A DNA stretch of 64,000 nucleotides, taken from Rhea pennata. Its lineage: Eukaryota > Chordata > Aves > Rheiformes > Rheidae. Under the pieces are notes generated by a model. It saw only the letters and a program-made list of their open reading frames with translations, had not been told where the DNA came from and ran no database searches. Shown one piece after another: positions 10,378-20,882 of this stretch. Location: the NCBI RefSeq assembly GCF_028389875.1, contig NW_026907680.1, forward strand, positions 1,736,001 to 1,800,000. The letters are read 5' to 3'. Position numbers and translations under genes: made by a program. How positions within the stretch are numbered: position 1 is the stretch's first letter; every line of letters begins with the position of its first letter.

Positions 10378-10896
10378 GTAAGTGCTCCTCATTGAGGCCC
10401 TTCATGTGCCAGCCTGCTCTCTGCCCAGGCCTTGTGCTATGGGCGCTGGCTGTACAAGAGGCCTGCTGGGCCCTGGAAGGCTTTGCGCAGGCCTTTGTTT
10501 TCAGAGATGCCAGCTGTGCTCTACTTCTGCAATGTATCTGCCTCTCCAGCGCTCTCTGTGAGCAACCCAACAAAGCCTCTGGGGCTCTCTGCTTGGTGGC
10601 TGTGGAACTGCAGGGCGTTTCCACGCTAGAAGATGGAGAGTTTCTCTTCAGCTGTGTGATGAGTTAGATCTTTGGTGTGAACAAGCAAGGGATGTTCAGC
10701 CTTGCTGGGCTTCCCTTCAGGGCAGAAGGGTGCTGACAGGAAGGCTCACAGGAAGAGTTAGGGAACAGGCCTTTCCCTTGCGGGAAAAGAGACCGGCTCT
10801 GGCCCCCACTGCACACCCCTGTCCTCCCTAGCAGGACGGCCTTGGCCTTTCTGCCGCAGGAGGGCACAGCCTGTTCCTTTCTGCCTCCTTCTCCAG

Positions 10897-11516
10897 GGGG
10901 AAGAAGAGCCATGGGCGGAGACAGGGACAAGCAGGAGAAAGAGCAGCAGCAGTGGCAGTGTCAGCAGCAGACCCGGTGGCAACAGAAGACAGAGCAGCAG
11001 TGGCAGGGGCAGTGGCAGCATCAGTGGCAGCCACAGTGCCGGCAGCAGCCCCACTGGCAGTGGCAGTGGGAGCCCCAGTGGCAGACACAGCGGCAGCCCC
11101 ACCGGGAGCCCCAGTGGCACTGGGAAACCCACTGTCAGACAGAGCGACAGCCCCAGTGTCAGCAGCAGCCTCACTGGCAGTGGCAGTGGAAGCTCCAGCT
11201 GCAGGCACAGCGGCAGCTCCAGTGCCAGTGTCAGACAGAGCGGCAGCGGCAGTGGAAGCTCCAGTGGCGGGGACAGCAGCAGATCCACTGGCGGTGGCAG
11301 CAGCAGTGGAAGCCCCGGTGACGGGCACAGCGGCAGCCCAGGGGCAGGCGCAGTCGAAGACCACATGTCAGACAGAGGGGAAGCGGCAGTGGGAGCCCCG
11401 GGGGCAGCGGCGGTGGCCACAGCAGCAGCCACAACGGCGGCAGCGGCGGCAGCAGCAGCAGCAGCTCTGCTTGTGAGCCGCGCGAGCACCCAGGAAGTTC
11501 TTGTGTGCTGAATTAA
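10897..11516 (+). pseudogene. Ser/Gly/Pro-repeat last exon with 1-nt deletion (right arm)
   Basis: This exon matches 3,827-4,447 but is 620 nt rather than 621. Near 11,338 the run reads CCCAGGGG where the left arm has CCCCAGGGG, so translation leaves the Ser/Gly/Pro frame, enters an Ala-rich frame and stops at TGA 11,509-11,511 instead of the conserved CEPREHPGSS tail and TAA. Most of the array is still open in several frames because the repeat is free of stop codons. Confidence 0.65.
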
Positions 11517-11779
11517 ACCAGCTGCCCCAGGCCGGGTGGCTCTTGGCGGGGTGTGCGGCGCGCTCGCCCGCCTGCAGCGCGGCAGCTCTGGGGAGGCCTG
11601 AGGAGCGGAGCGGAGCAGCCGGGGCTCGGGGCCAGGAAGGCTCCTCCTCACAGCGGCTGCTCCCGCGAGGCGCCAGGGAGGGGGCGGGGCTCGGCGGCCG
11701 CGCTGCCTGCTGGGATTGCAGTTCCCGGCGCGGGGCGGCAGCGGCATCGCTGGGCCTGGGGGAGGGAAGGGGGCGCGGC

Positions 11780-12150
11780 GAGGGGCCCAGGCGTCCGAGC
11801 CGGCGCTCAGGTAACGGGGGTGGGGGGAGGGTGCTCGGACGCCTGGGCCCCTGGCGTGGGAAGGGATGGGGACTTCCTGGGCACGTGGAAGGAGGGGCCC
11901 AGACGCCTGGGCCCCTGGGGTAGGGGGAGGCAGTGGGGTGTCCGGATGCCTGGGCCCTGGAGTCAGGGCGGGGCAGAGGGATGCCCGTACGCCTGGGCCG
12001 CTCGCGTAGTGGGCAGAAGAGAGGTGCCCGGACACCTGGGCCCCTCGGGTAGAGGCGGGCAGGAGAATGCCCAGATGCCTGGGCCCCTGGGGTGCAGGGG
12101 GGCAGAGGGGTGCCTGGACCCCTGGGGTGGGGGGGAGCAGGGGGGATGTT
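11780..12150. repeat. GC-rich minisatellite (right arm)
   Basis: Mirror of the array at 3,190-3,560, with the same degenerate GCCCAGACGCCTGGGCCCC cores read on the other strand. CpG-rich DNA lies at about 11,550-11,810. Confidence 0.8.
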
Positions 12151-13115
12151 GCCCCAGTGGTCCCCATTGCGCTGCATATGTGTGTGCGTGGGGCTGCCGT
12201 GTGTGTGTCTTTGCCTGTGAAAGGCCCAGCTGTGTCGTTGGCATGTGCATGTCAGCGTGTTTGTGGGGCAGCCATGTTGACGTGTGCATGGTTGCTGCAG
12301 AACAAACCAAGGGTGATGAGCTCAATTGAACGTATTTGCCATGACACTGTCTGAAATTAGCTTAAAACTCCAATGCAGTGAGTTCCCAGCAAGACATACA
12401 GGTTGAACCAGGTGATGGGATGTCTCCTCCCTGTCAGAGGTGCTCATCGTACATCATCCATAGCTCCAGCATTTCCCATGGCCAGTTCACACTGCGCAGC
12501 TGTGGTGGTCTCTGATAGGGCTGTAATTAGCTGTGCTGTCACTTGATGGCACTGGCTCAGTGGAGATGGGAGCAGCCATGAGAGAGGGTCACCAGCAAGG
12601 CTGGGAGGTGGCCTGGGAGTCCTAGTCCCCTAAGGGAAGGAGCCTCCTTTGGAAAGGTGTCTGCTCTGTCCTTCCCTTCTGCAGCGCCCCATTGACCATG
12701 CAAGATTGGAGCTCCCTCCCATTGCTTCCCCTCTCATTTCTTTTCTGTTTTGCTGTCCCACAGGCTTTAGGGGCAGAGAACAAATCCCCAAAGAATCTGT
12801 TCAAATGTTGGCAGTGACAGATGAGACTTTTGGGGGAAAATGCCTCAAAACCAGGGGCAGGGGCTCAAACACCCACTCTAAAACACAGCATTGGCCCCGG
12901 CACAGCCCCAGTTTGAATTAGACATTCACACGAGCCATCACCCACTAACAACAGAGAGGACTGGGTGCTCCGTGGTGCCGTTCATTTCCTCCTTGGGTCG
13001 TGCTAGCTCAGGCAAACCCCTCTCTGAAGTGGCTGCTGCTCCATGACCTGTGAAGCAGCTGAAGGAGCACCAGTGTGTCCACAGATGACTAACCCTTTGC
13101 TTCTGGCCTCCCCAG

Positions 13116-13368
13116 GGGAACACTTTGTTGATAGGCACCGAGTGGAGCTGACTGAACACGTTGTAGAAGTGAAAGGTGTCCTGGACCTCCTGCTCGGGGA
13201 CATTCTGGACTTTGAGCAATACCAAAGAATTCTGGCGGAGAAACCATCCCACACCATGATGCGTGAGCTGTTCAGGCTGATGCCGAGCTGGACTTCTGGT
13301 GCAAGGATCGCCTGTACGAGGCCCTGAAGAAAAAGCCCCCACGCCTCGTTGAAGTCCTTGAGAAGTAA
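13116..13368 (+). pseudogene. CARD-domain exon with 1-nt deletion (right arm)
   Basis: Plus-strand mirror of 1,945-2,198 with the same CCCCAG acceptor. At about 13,294 it reads GACTTCTGGTGC where the left arm reads GACTTCCTGGTGC. The missing base shifts the frame in the fifth helix region, and translation ends at a TGA near 13,326, losing the last two helices. The downstream bases still carry the old stop TAA at 13,366-13,368. Confidence 0.7.
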
Positions 13369-13555
13369 TTTGCCGAGGCACTGACTGCTCTGTGATACAG
13401 AGGAGTTCTTCCATGGAGAAGCAAAGTTCCTCTAGGCAGCTCACAAGTGACTTCACAAATGGCAGCATCACCAAATCACTGAATCAACGCATTGCTGAAG
13501 TTGGAAAGCACCCCTGGAAGAGAACATCTGCCTCCACCCTCTTTTCTTTTATACC

Positions 13556-14176
13556 TGGAGGTATACCTGGAGCATGCTGACTGAGACCGTGTCCAGTTGG
13601 GTTTTGAGCAGCAACAAGGATGGAGACTCATAGTCCTGCTGAGCAACTTGGTCCAGTCTTCCATCGCTCTTGCAGCAGAAAATCTTTTCTTACATTTCAA
13701 TGGAATTTCTTGTATTTCTACATGTGCCTGTTGCCTCCCATCCTGCCACTGGCTGTCACAGAAGAATCTGTCTCTGTCTTCTTTATGCCATGTCCCCATC
13801 AGGTACTTCTGTACATTCAGATTGCCCTGAGCCTTCTCCCCTTACACACTGAACAGGCCCAGCTATCTCTGTCTCTCCTCATACAGGAGATGCTCCAGGC
13901 CCTTAGTCTTCTTTGTGGTTGGACTCACTCCAGTAGGTCCATGTTTCTCTTGTGCTGGTGGACCAAGCTCTCCAGGTGCGGCCTCACCAGTGCTGAGCAG
14001 AGGGGAAGGATCACCTGCCTCCACCTGCTGGCAATGCTCTTCCTGATGCAGCCCAGGATACCATGGCTGCTCTTTGCCACCAGAGCACATTGCTGGTTCA
14101 TGGTCAGCTTGGTGCCCACCACAGCCCCCAGGTCCTTCTCTGAAAAGCTCCTCTCCAGCACAGCCAGGTATCAGCA
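13556..14176 (-). mobile_element. CR1 LINE fragment (right arm copy)
   Basis: Reverse-complement mirror of 1,140-1,760, with the same truncated reverse-transcriptase tail and 3' UTR. Confidence 0.85.
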
Positions 14177-14315
14177 CCCCTCCCTGGTTACACACCAAGT
14201 CCCTGCTTCATCAGGACATTGTTGAAGAAGCAATGGGAGACAGCGTGGAGCCCTCCTGGAGGCAGCTGCACAACACCTGCTGCTCTCCTCTCCTGCACTG
14301 AGCTTGCCAACACCC

Positions 14316-17300
14316 CTGCTGCCTCCCCAGGCTGGTTGCTCCCTCCCAGGCACTAACAGCAGCTTTGTGGCCACTGGTGGCCTCTCAGGTCTTGAGGCCC
14401 AAGTGAGCTCACTAGCAGAAGCAGCAGCAAGGTTCCTCCTCCTGGCTTCCAGGTGGGTGGGGCTGGAATCACCTCCCTGTCAGCACTGACACCATTTTCC
14501 TGCCGCGACGCTCCCGGGTGCAAGGCACAAGTGCCCTCACACTCAGCATCAAAGCCTTGTGCCTGCCAGTGGCCATGCTGGGCTGCACTACAGGGTTTTC
14601 CACTGCAGGAGGACTGAAGTAGGGGACACAGAACAGATCCAGGAGCAATGTGCTCAGTGCTAAGAGAACGTTGAAAACGCTACATGTCTGTAGCAGGAAG
14701 AGAATGGAAGGGAGCAGAGGGACTGCTGTGGCTAAAAGATAGCACCTGACTTGAGCAAGACCACACGTGTGCTTCCATACAAAATACTTAGGCAGCTCCA
14801 TCAAGCTGCAGAAGAAAGGTTAGCCAGTTGGTTACTCGCACGAGAAGGGACATGGACTTTACGGTGCCAGACATGCTCCGTATCCCTGCAGGCTTGTTAG
14901 AGGGAAGTGCCATGTGCCTGGCAGTTTTTGAAACCCCTTGGAGTTTAGGTTCAGCCTGCGGCAAGGATGTCTCACAGCCAGACCACTTAGTGGGAAACCA
15001 TTACCGTGCTGTGTAAAGCAAATATTTTTCACCAGCATTGCATTGTATTTTGTGCCGGTCACATCCTTTCTGCTCAGAATATCACAATCCCTCTGTATTG
15101 CCCTGGAAAGTGGCATTTGCTGCAGATCCTTCAGTAGATGCATGGAGGCCAACACATGTACTTCCAACTTCACCTGCACCTGGGAGAGGGGGAAAAAAAA
15201 AACCCAGTGTTAGTTTTTCAGCACACGTAGCCCAAAGCGTTTGTGGAAATAAATAGTACATGGGACTGGAGAGTGCAAAAATGTAGAGAGATGTAAAGCC
15301 CTCAGAGGAACTCAAAGTGAAAGGGGCCCACACAGAGGAAGACATTTGATTTTTTGTGTTTGATTATCACTCAACGGGCTCTTGAAAGAGAGTGAAGGAA
15401 ATTCCACTGGATATCCTCGTCAAAGGGATGGGGCCGAACTCTTTTCACTAGTGCCACGCAACAGGACAAGAGGCAACGGGCACAAACAGAACCAGCGGAA
15501 GCTCCGCCTCAATATGAGGAGGAATTTCTTTCCTGTAAGAGTGACCGAGCACTGGCAGAGGTTTCCCAGAGACATTGTAGAGTCTCCTCCTCTGGAGAGA
15601 TTCAGACCCTGCCCGGATGCAACCCTGTCTAACATGGTCGAGGTGACCTTGCCTGAGCAAGGAGGTAGGACTAGATGATCCCCTGAGGTCCCTTCCAACC
15701 TTACCCATTCTGTGATTCTGTGATATGCCCCACACGTTTTCAGAAAACCCACCGACCATATCTACTTACACCACTGCCCAACCTGGACTCCTGCAGGTTG
15801 GACTCCTGTCTCCAAGCGTCCCATCTTCCTTCACAGCTCAGAAAGGCAGTTTTATGGAGGACAAATCTTTTAGCCGCTTTCTGCTGAGCCTTCTCGATGG
15901 AGATGTATATGCATACACAAACACACACACAGGTACCACTTGCCCTGTCGAAACTTCCTTTTTTTCCAGGGAAACTCCTCTACAGGACTATGTAAACCAA
16001 CCAAGAAGACCCTCAGTGTCTTCCTGCATCGAGCACAATCAGATAAAGTCTCAGAAGCCAATAAATGACATTGCTGCCAGTCAGCACGGGATGACATTCA
16101 AAAATGCTAGTGTTAGGCAATAGGTTTGTGGACACGCCAGCAAATGTTGAAAGCTGTAGAGAAACAAATCACAGTGCTGGGTGAGGAAAAGATCCTGGAG
16201 CAAAAAGGACCTCTCTGATGATCTCCGTGCTTTGAAATAGGTCCTGTCACAAAGCAGGGACTCCAGAGGAACCAGTTTGCCCTCCTCCTCCGCCCATACC
16301 TTTCCTTTGTCGGAGCCTGGGAAGCACACTGCATACACGAGTGGAAGGCCCACATCTCCAGTGGATCTGAGGAGCTTTCCTTCTCTGACAATACCTATGC
16401 AGACTCTTCCTGGGCCCTTCTGCGAATGGAGCCATTAGGAGCCACAGTCATCTCAGTGTGGCCGGGGACACTGCCGGGGAGTTCTTGTTTTCTTCTTGAA
16501 ATTGTATGAGTAAAGAGAAAAGCAAGAACTCAGCCCCTCCAGGAGAGCTCCTGCTGAAGGTGGCAGCCCAGCATGCCAAGAGGCCCACTTGTGTTCTGAG
16601 GTCGTACTTGAAGACCAGGCTGAGAAAATTGTGGGCTTTCGCTGAGGACTTTGGCTCCCCAGTATGGCTTAAGGCCTTTGTGATGAGGAGTTCCCGCACC
16701 CTTTTCTGATCCAAATCATGCTCCCATACGGGCAGCTGACTCTCTGCTGTGACAAACGTGGTCTGGAGGAAAAAGCCAGCCCAAGATGTCTTTCTGCCTT
16801 GCTTGCTTCTGGTAGGGATCAATCTTTTCAAACAAACCAAAACCAGAACCTCTCATTCCTCTCCATGTTATAGGCTCCCCAAGTAAGAGCTACAGAAGGA
16901 CCAAAGCACAGGGAATGGCTGGGCAATAAAGTGCCAGAGGGTATTTGCTGCAGGAGGAGTGAGGCCTGTTGGGGAGAAAATGACCACATCTGAACTTTGC
17001 ATAGACCGGGGCAGGCTGTGAGCTAACAGCTCTTGGTCAGGAAGGAGAGGCAAGAGAGAGGTCGCTGAAAGCCACATCTCCTTGCCCTGCAGAGGTGAGA
17101 AGAAGCCCAGCAGAAGTGCTTTGAAGAGGAAGAGAGAAGCCAAGCAAGGAGGCGCATGTGGCCCTGCCACACATTGGCGGTGTGCTTTCAGCCCAAGGTG
17201 GGGGTGCGCTTCTGGAAGGACCAAGCAGGCAAAGACTTTGTGTCTCCTGTCTCTGGCTGAGGAAGCTCCCAGGCCCCAGGCTGCTGGAAGAAGACCCTGT

Positions 17301-17355
17301 TGGGGCAATCAGTGCATTTTTGGCTGTTCTGCACCTACTTGCTGCTGTTCCAGCC
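14316..17355. repeat. Left arm of a second inverted repeat
   Basis: This block reappears inverted at about 33,820-36,889 (paired positions sum to about 51,180-51,200), with about 16.5 kb between the arms. It overlaps the outermost kilobase of the first palindrome, so the same segment occurs three times. Inside are a CR1 3' end and about 1.5 kb of non-repetitive sequence. A 146-codon minus frame (16,868-17,308) is open in both arms, but I do not recognise it. Confidence 0.85.
15390..15722 (+). mobile_element. CR1 3' end
   Basis: Typical CR1 3' UTR: the segment encoding NMRRNFFPVRVTEHWQRFP-like residues, then GGTCCCTTCCAACC and the terminal ATTCTGTGATTCTGTGA repeat at about 15,706-15,722. It is 5'-truncated. 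The mirrored copy is at 35,465-35,770. Confidence 0.9.
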
Positions 17356-17359
17356 TGTG

Positions 17360-19640
17360 CTAGAAAGACTGTGCTGAAGCACCAGCAGCTCTCGGAACAC
17401 TGGCCTCAAGCACTTAGTGAGCTGCAGTTTGCAAGCAGAACCTCCGTGTACTTGCTGCTGCTCCAGCCTTTGCAAGAGAGGCCTAGGCTGGAGTAACATC
17501 TCGTTGGAATCGGACTCTCTCCTAAGCCAGAGGTCTGTCTGCAGAGAAGGCAGTGCCTGGCCTGGCCCTGGGGCCTGTGGGGCAGAGGCTCTGCGGGCTG
17601 GCAGAGGCCATGTGGGGTTTTCTGGGAGGAAAACATCTGCACTGGAGGAGAAGAGAGCTAAATTCCCTAATTCTCCCTCCCACCGCACTTCTGTTCTGCC
17701 TTCCTCCCCTTCTCGCACCATGGCTCCACCGCCTGCTGCTTTTCCTGCCAGCATCAAATGCCCTCTCCCATGTCTATTGCCTGCCTTAGCCAACAGACCC
17801 CAGCCCACTTCTGGGGCACTTGTCTGTGCCCCAGAGAGCCCTCCCGGCAGCAGGGCACTGCCTTGGGGCACCCACCTCTTGGCAGGTGCCAAGGAGCAGC
17901 TGCCACAAAGGCTCCTGGGGCCAGCAGAGCTGCTGCTGCTGCTGTGTGAGGGCAGAGCAGGGGCAAAAGCACTTTCTGAGCTTCCCCACAGACCTGCTGA
18001 CCCCTCAGCAGCCTCCCCAGTCTCCAGCTCTTCTCCAGCCTTGGCACCTCCTTTTCCCTTCCCCCAAAACAACAGCGTGGAACAGAAAGCCAACACTGGG
18101 GAAACCTCCTTCCCTGTGGAGTCATCCCTGCCTTGACTTTCCTCCGGGCAAGCTCCTGGGGCTGAGCAGCAGCTCTGAGCAGCCTTGCCCCACACAGCCT
18201 CTGATCTGGGACAGCAAGATCCTGCCCTTCTGTGGGCTGCTACTTCCCACCATGGCTTCTCCACGCAGCGCTGCAGGCAGTTGCCCAGGCGGGCTGAGTG
18301 CTGACCATCGCAGGTGGCAGAGGCATGGCCCTGGGCACCCTGACCTCCCAGGACACTGCTCTCAGGCACAGCCCTGGGCACACCTGGCTGCACGCACGCC
18401 CTGCTCGCACAGCCCTGCCGCCCTCCCCGGCAGAAGGGAGCCGTGCCGCCCTGTCCCTCGGACACTGTGGCAGCAAGTCCCTGCCCTAAAGCACCAGCTG
18501 CTCCACCGAGAGAGCTCTCTGGAAAGATGGCCTCAACCATCACCTGCGCGAGGTCTCCAGGACCCCGCGAGCAGCTCAGCAGCACTGCCCTGCAGCCAGA
18601 GACTTCCCACTGGAAGGGCTCTGCCCATTTCTGCCAGAAGGAGCTCTCAGCTGCTGCCTCCCTCCTGAGCATCCGGAGCTTCCCTCCGTTTTGTCTCAGC
18701 TCAGCTCAGCACGGGCAGGCAGTGCCCTCAGCACTGCGGCTCCTGGCAGAGGAGCTGCTCCTGCACCCAGCAGGGAAGTCGTTTCCCCAGGCTTCGGGGA
18801 GTGAGTGAGCTGAGTCAGCCTGGGCCCCTCATTTCTTTGGGGAGAAGCCCTCCAGGTGGTGGGGCAGACACCTCCATCCCATGCACGCCACCAACCCCCA
18901 GGACGGTTGTGGGATTCATCCTGCTAAAGCTGCCGTGTGCCCAAAAGAGGTGCACAGAAGTGTGCGAGCTCCTTGTCCCCCCTCCCATTTCCAGTCCAAG
19001 GTGGTGGAAGGTGGGAGTCAGCTGCTGCCTTGGAAACACTGGGTGACACCGGAGGTGCCAGAGGTGATCCAGGGCATGCGCAAGTGCCTGCGAGCTCTCC
19101 CTGGGCAATGTGGAGAGACACAGACCCGTGTGTGGCATCAACTGGGGGCTCTGGGGGACATTCCCAGAGGCAGGATGCACCAGCTGCCCACGCCTGGCAG
19201 GAGGAAACTTCTGCTTCAGCACTGAGGCAGGGCTTTGCTGCCTGCCAAGGCCTTGCTGGAGGTTTCCCTGCCATCGGTCCGTTCTCAGCACTTCCTTGCA
19301 CTGGGGGCAGCAGGAGCCGCAGCCTGTGCTGTGTCGCCATGGGTGGAGGCTGGTGCAGTGCCCCACTGCCCCCCTCCCCTCGCAGCCAGGTTTCCCGCAT
19401 GGGGCCATGGCCTGGCTGAGTGCAGCCGCAGCACCCAGCCCAGCCGGTCCCCCGGTGGGGTTATCCCTGCCCCAGGACCTCCCCAGTGCGGGGGTCACGG
19501 CAGCCCCACAAGTGCCCCGTGCAGCCCCTCCCCACTGCAGGGCCAGCCCTGGCCGGGGGCCCCGGGGGTCCCGGTCCCCTCTGTGACATGGGCTGGCGTC
19601 ACAGGGGACATCCCTGCTGGGTCACAGCCACCGCTGCCCT
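17360..19640. other. GC-rich upstream region without a recognised gene
   Basis: This stretch precedes the central CCDC81-like gene. Long open frames exist on both strands (up to 445 codons on the minus strand), but they overlap each other, show no domain, and fit the GC-rich, stop-poor composition. A short piece at about 17,390-17,450 is related, inverted, to 33,371-33,460. Confidence 0.4.
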
Positions 19641-19950
19641 CTCCCGCCCGCCCACGCACCCTCCCCACTCGTCCCGCACAGCCCGCCGCAGCGCAGGCGC
19701 TGGGGCTGCTCTGGGCACCGCTGTGCTGCCAGGAGCCGACGAGCCCCAGCGGGAGCCGGCGACGGGAGCCCAGGGCAGCGCGGGGCTGCGCTGAAGGGCG
19801 CAGCAGGAGCAGCCAAGCGGCCAGGAGGCCTTTGCCATGGCCCTCCCGCTGTGCGGCCAAGCCAGAGCGCCCGGCACGGACATGGAGCTCCGGGACGCTG
19901 GCCGCGCCACGCAGCGTGAGCAGCGGGTGCCCGTCATCGCCCCGCGGGGT
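19640..19950 (+). promoter_or_regulatory. CpG-rich promoter / 5' end of the CCDC81-like gene
   Basis: CpG density rises sharply just before the ATG at 19,837, with many CCCGCC/GCGGCC-type motifs and no TATA box. The ATG has a good context (GCCATGG). Placing the transcription start here is inference from CpG content and the position of the first coding exon. Confidence 0.5.
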
Positions 19951-20882
19951 AAGGCCTTCGCGACCTCCTTGCCCAGGATTGCTGTCGAGAGGCTGAGCAC
20001 CAAGATGGGCTGTAGATGCCCGGGGGCTGTGGAGAGCCTGGGCAGTCTGGGGGTGCCCCAAGGGTCCTCCGCTGATGGTGCCTTGTGGTGCAGGGGGCAT
20101 GACGTGTCTTTGCCTTGCTTTGCAGTGGCCGTGCCCATCTGGGAGGGTGTCTCCAACTACATCCAGGAGAAGCTGGTGCTGAACAAGGTGGATGTGCCAT
20201 CCTCTCCCTCCCCTCCCATACCCATGCTGGCAGCAGCACTGACCCCTCGGGGCCATGGGCCGCAATAGTCCTGCCCCTCCTCTCCAAGCAGAAGCAACCT
20301 CCCTGCAGAAGCATGCTGCAAATGACAGCTGTGCCCCAGACCGACTTCTCCCAAAAGGGAGGTGCCCAATGTGCAGTGGAGCTGCGGTTGCTGGAAGGGT
20401 GGGAGGCTTTCTGGGCCCTCTCTGGAGATCCTGGCAGAGTGCAAGGCCAGAAAGGGAGCCGTTCTGGGAAAGCCTTTTCTTCGTGTGCTGGAGGGGCGGC
20501 AACGTTGCCTTTGGAGGCTGAGGAGGAGGGGGAGGAAACTATGGGGAATGGCCTTCTCAGGGAGTTCTCCAGGGCTTCGGCCAAGCTTTCCAGAAGGCTC
20601 TGTCTTGCCCCTTTGCATGCCAGCCATGGGCAGGGCACCTAGCACCGTGGCCATGCTTGGAGAACAACTCTCTCTTTGTCTGTCTCCCATGCTTCTAAGG
20701 TTTCTCTCTACTTCTCTGGCTGCAGGATGTGAGAATTATTCCCCTTGGCACCTTCAGTGTTGTTACAAAACAAGTCGTTGCTGGCAAGAACGGTCCTCTG
20801 ACTGTTCGGAGACCCGCATTTCGCCTCTCAAGCAACCTTGTGGATCTTCATGGCCTCAGCCATGAGGAGGCCTCTGTTGCTG
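19837..20882 (+). CDS. Exons 1-3: start codon and first HU domain
   Basis: Exon 1 (19,837-19,915) carries the ATG and 26 codons; exon 2 (20,126-20,187) encodes AVPIWEGVSNYIQEKLVLNK; exon 3 (20,726-20,882) continues DVRIIPLGTFSVVTKQ, then VRRPAFRLSSNLV and HGLSHEEA. This order (an IWxxVSxY helix, a V-x-IPxLGTF strand, an RPxFxLSxNL segment) is the first HU-like domain of CCDC81 family proteins. All donors are GT and all acceptors AG. Phases are 1, 0 and 1. Confidence 0.85.

Larger units (their letters stand above)
9060..15316. repeat. Right arm of the palindrome
   Basis: Reverse complement of 1-6,986, lacking the 5,603-6,324 insertion. The match stops abruptly at 9,060 in the sequence GCTGGGCTTCCCTTCAG, a motif repeated at every module junction of the family, so the breakpoint falls in repeated DNA. 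This arm carries private 1-nt deletions in the Ser/Gly/Pro exon and in the CARD exon. Confidence 0.9.

Noticed and set aside
10842..11476. Gln/Trp-rich and Ala/Val-rich plus frames in the right-arm array
   Set aside because: Alternative registers of the same repeat; they do not continue into a conserved exon junction or tail.
16448..16840. 130-codon minus frame in the second inverted repeat
   Set aside because: The mirrored copy near 34,355-34,740 is frameshifted and no family is recognised, so it is not called as a gene.
17335..18672. 445-codon minus-strand frame
   Set aside because: GC-rich, low-complexity translation with no domain, overlapping long plus-strand frames, and no sign of conservation elsewhere in the window.
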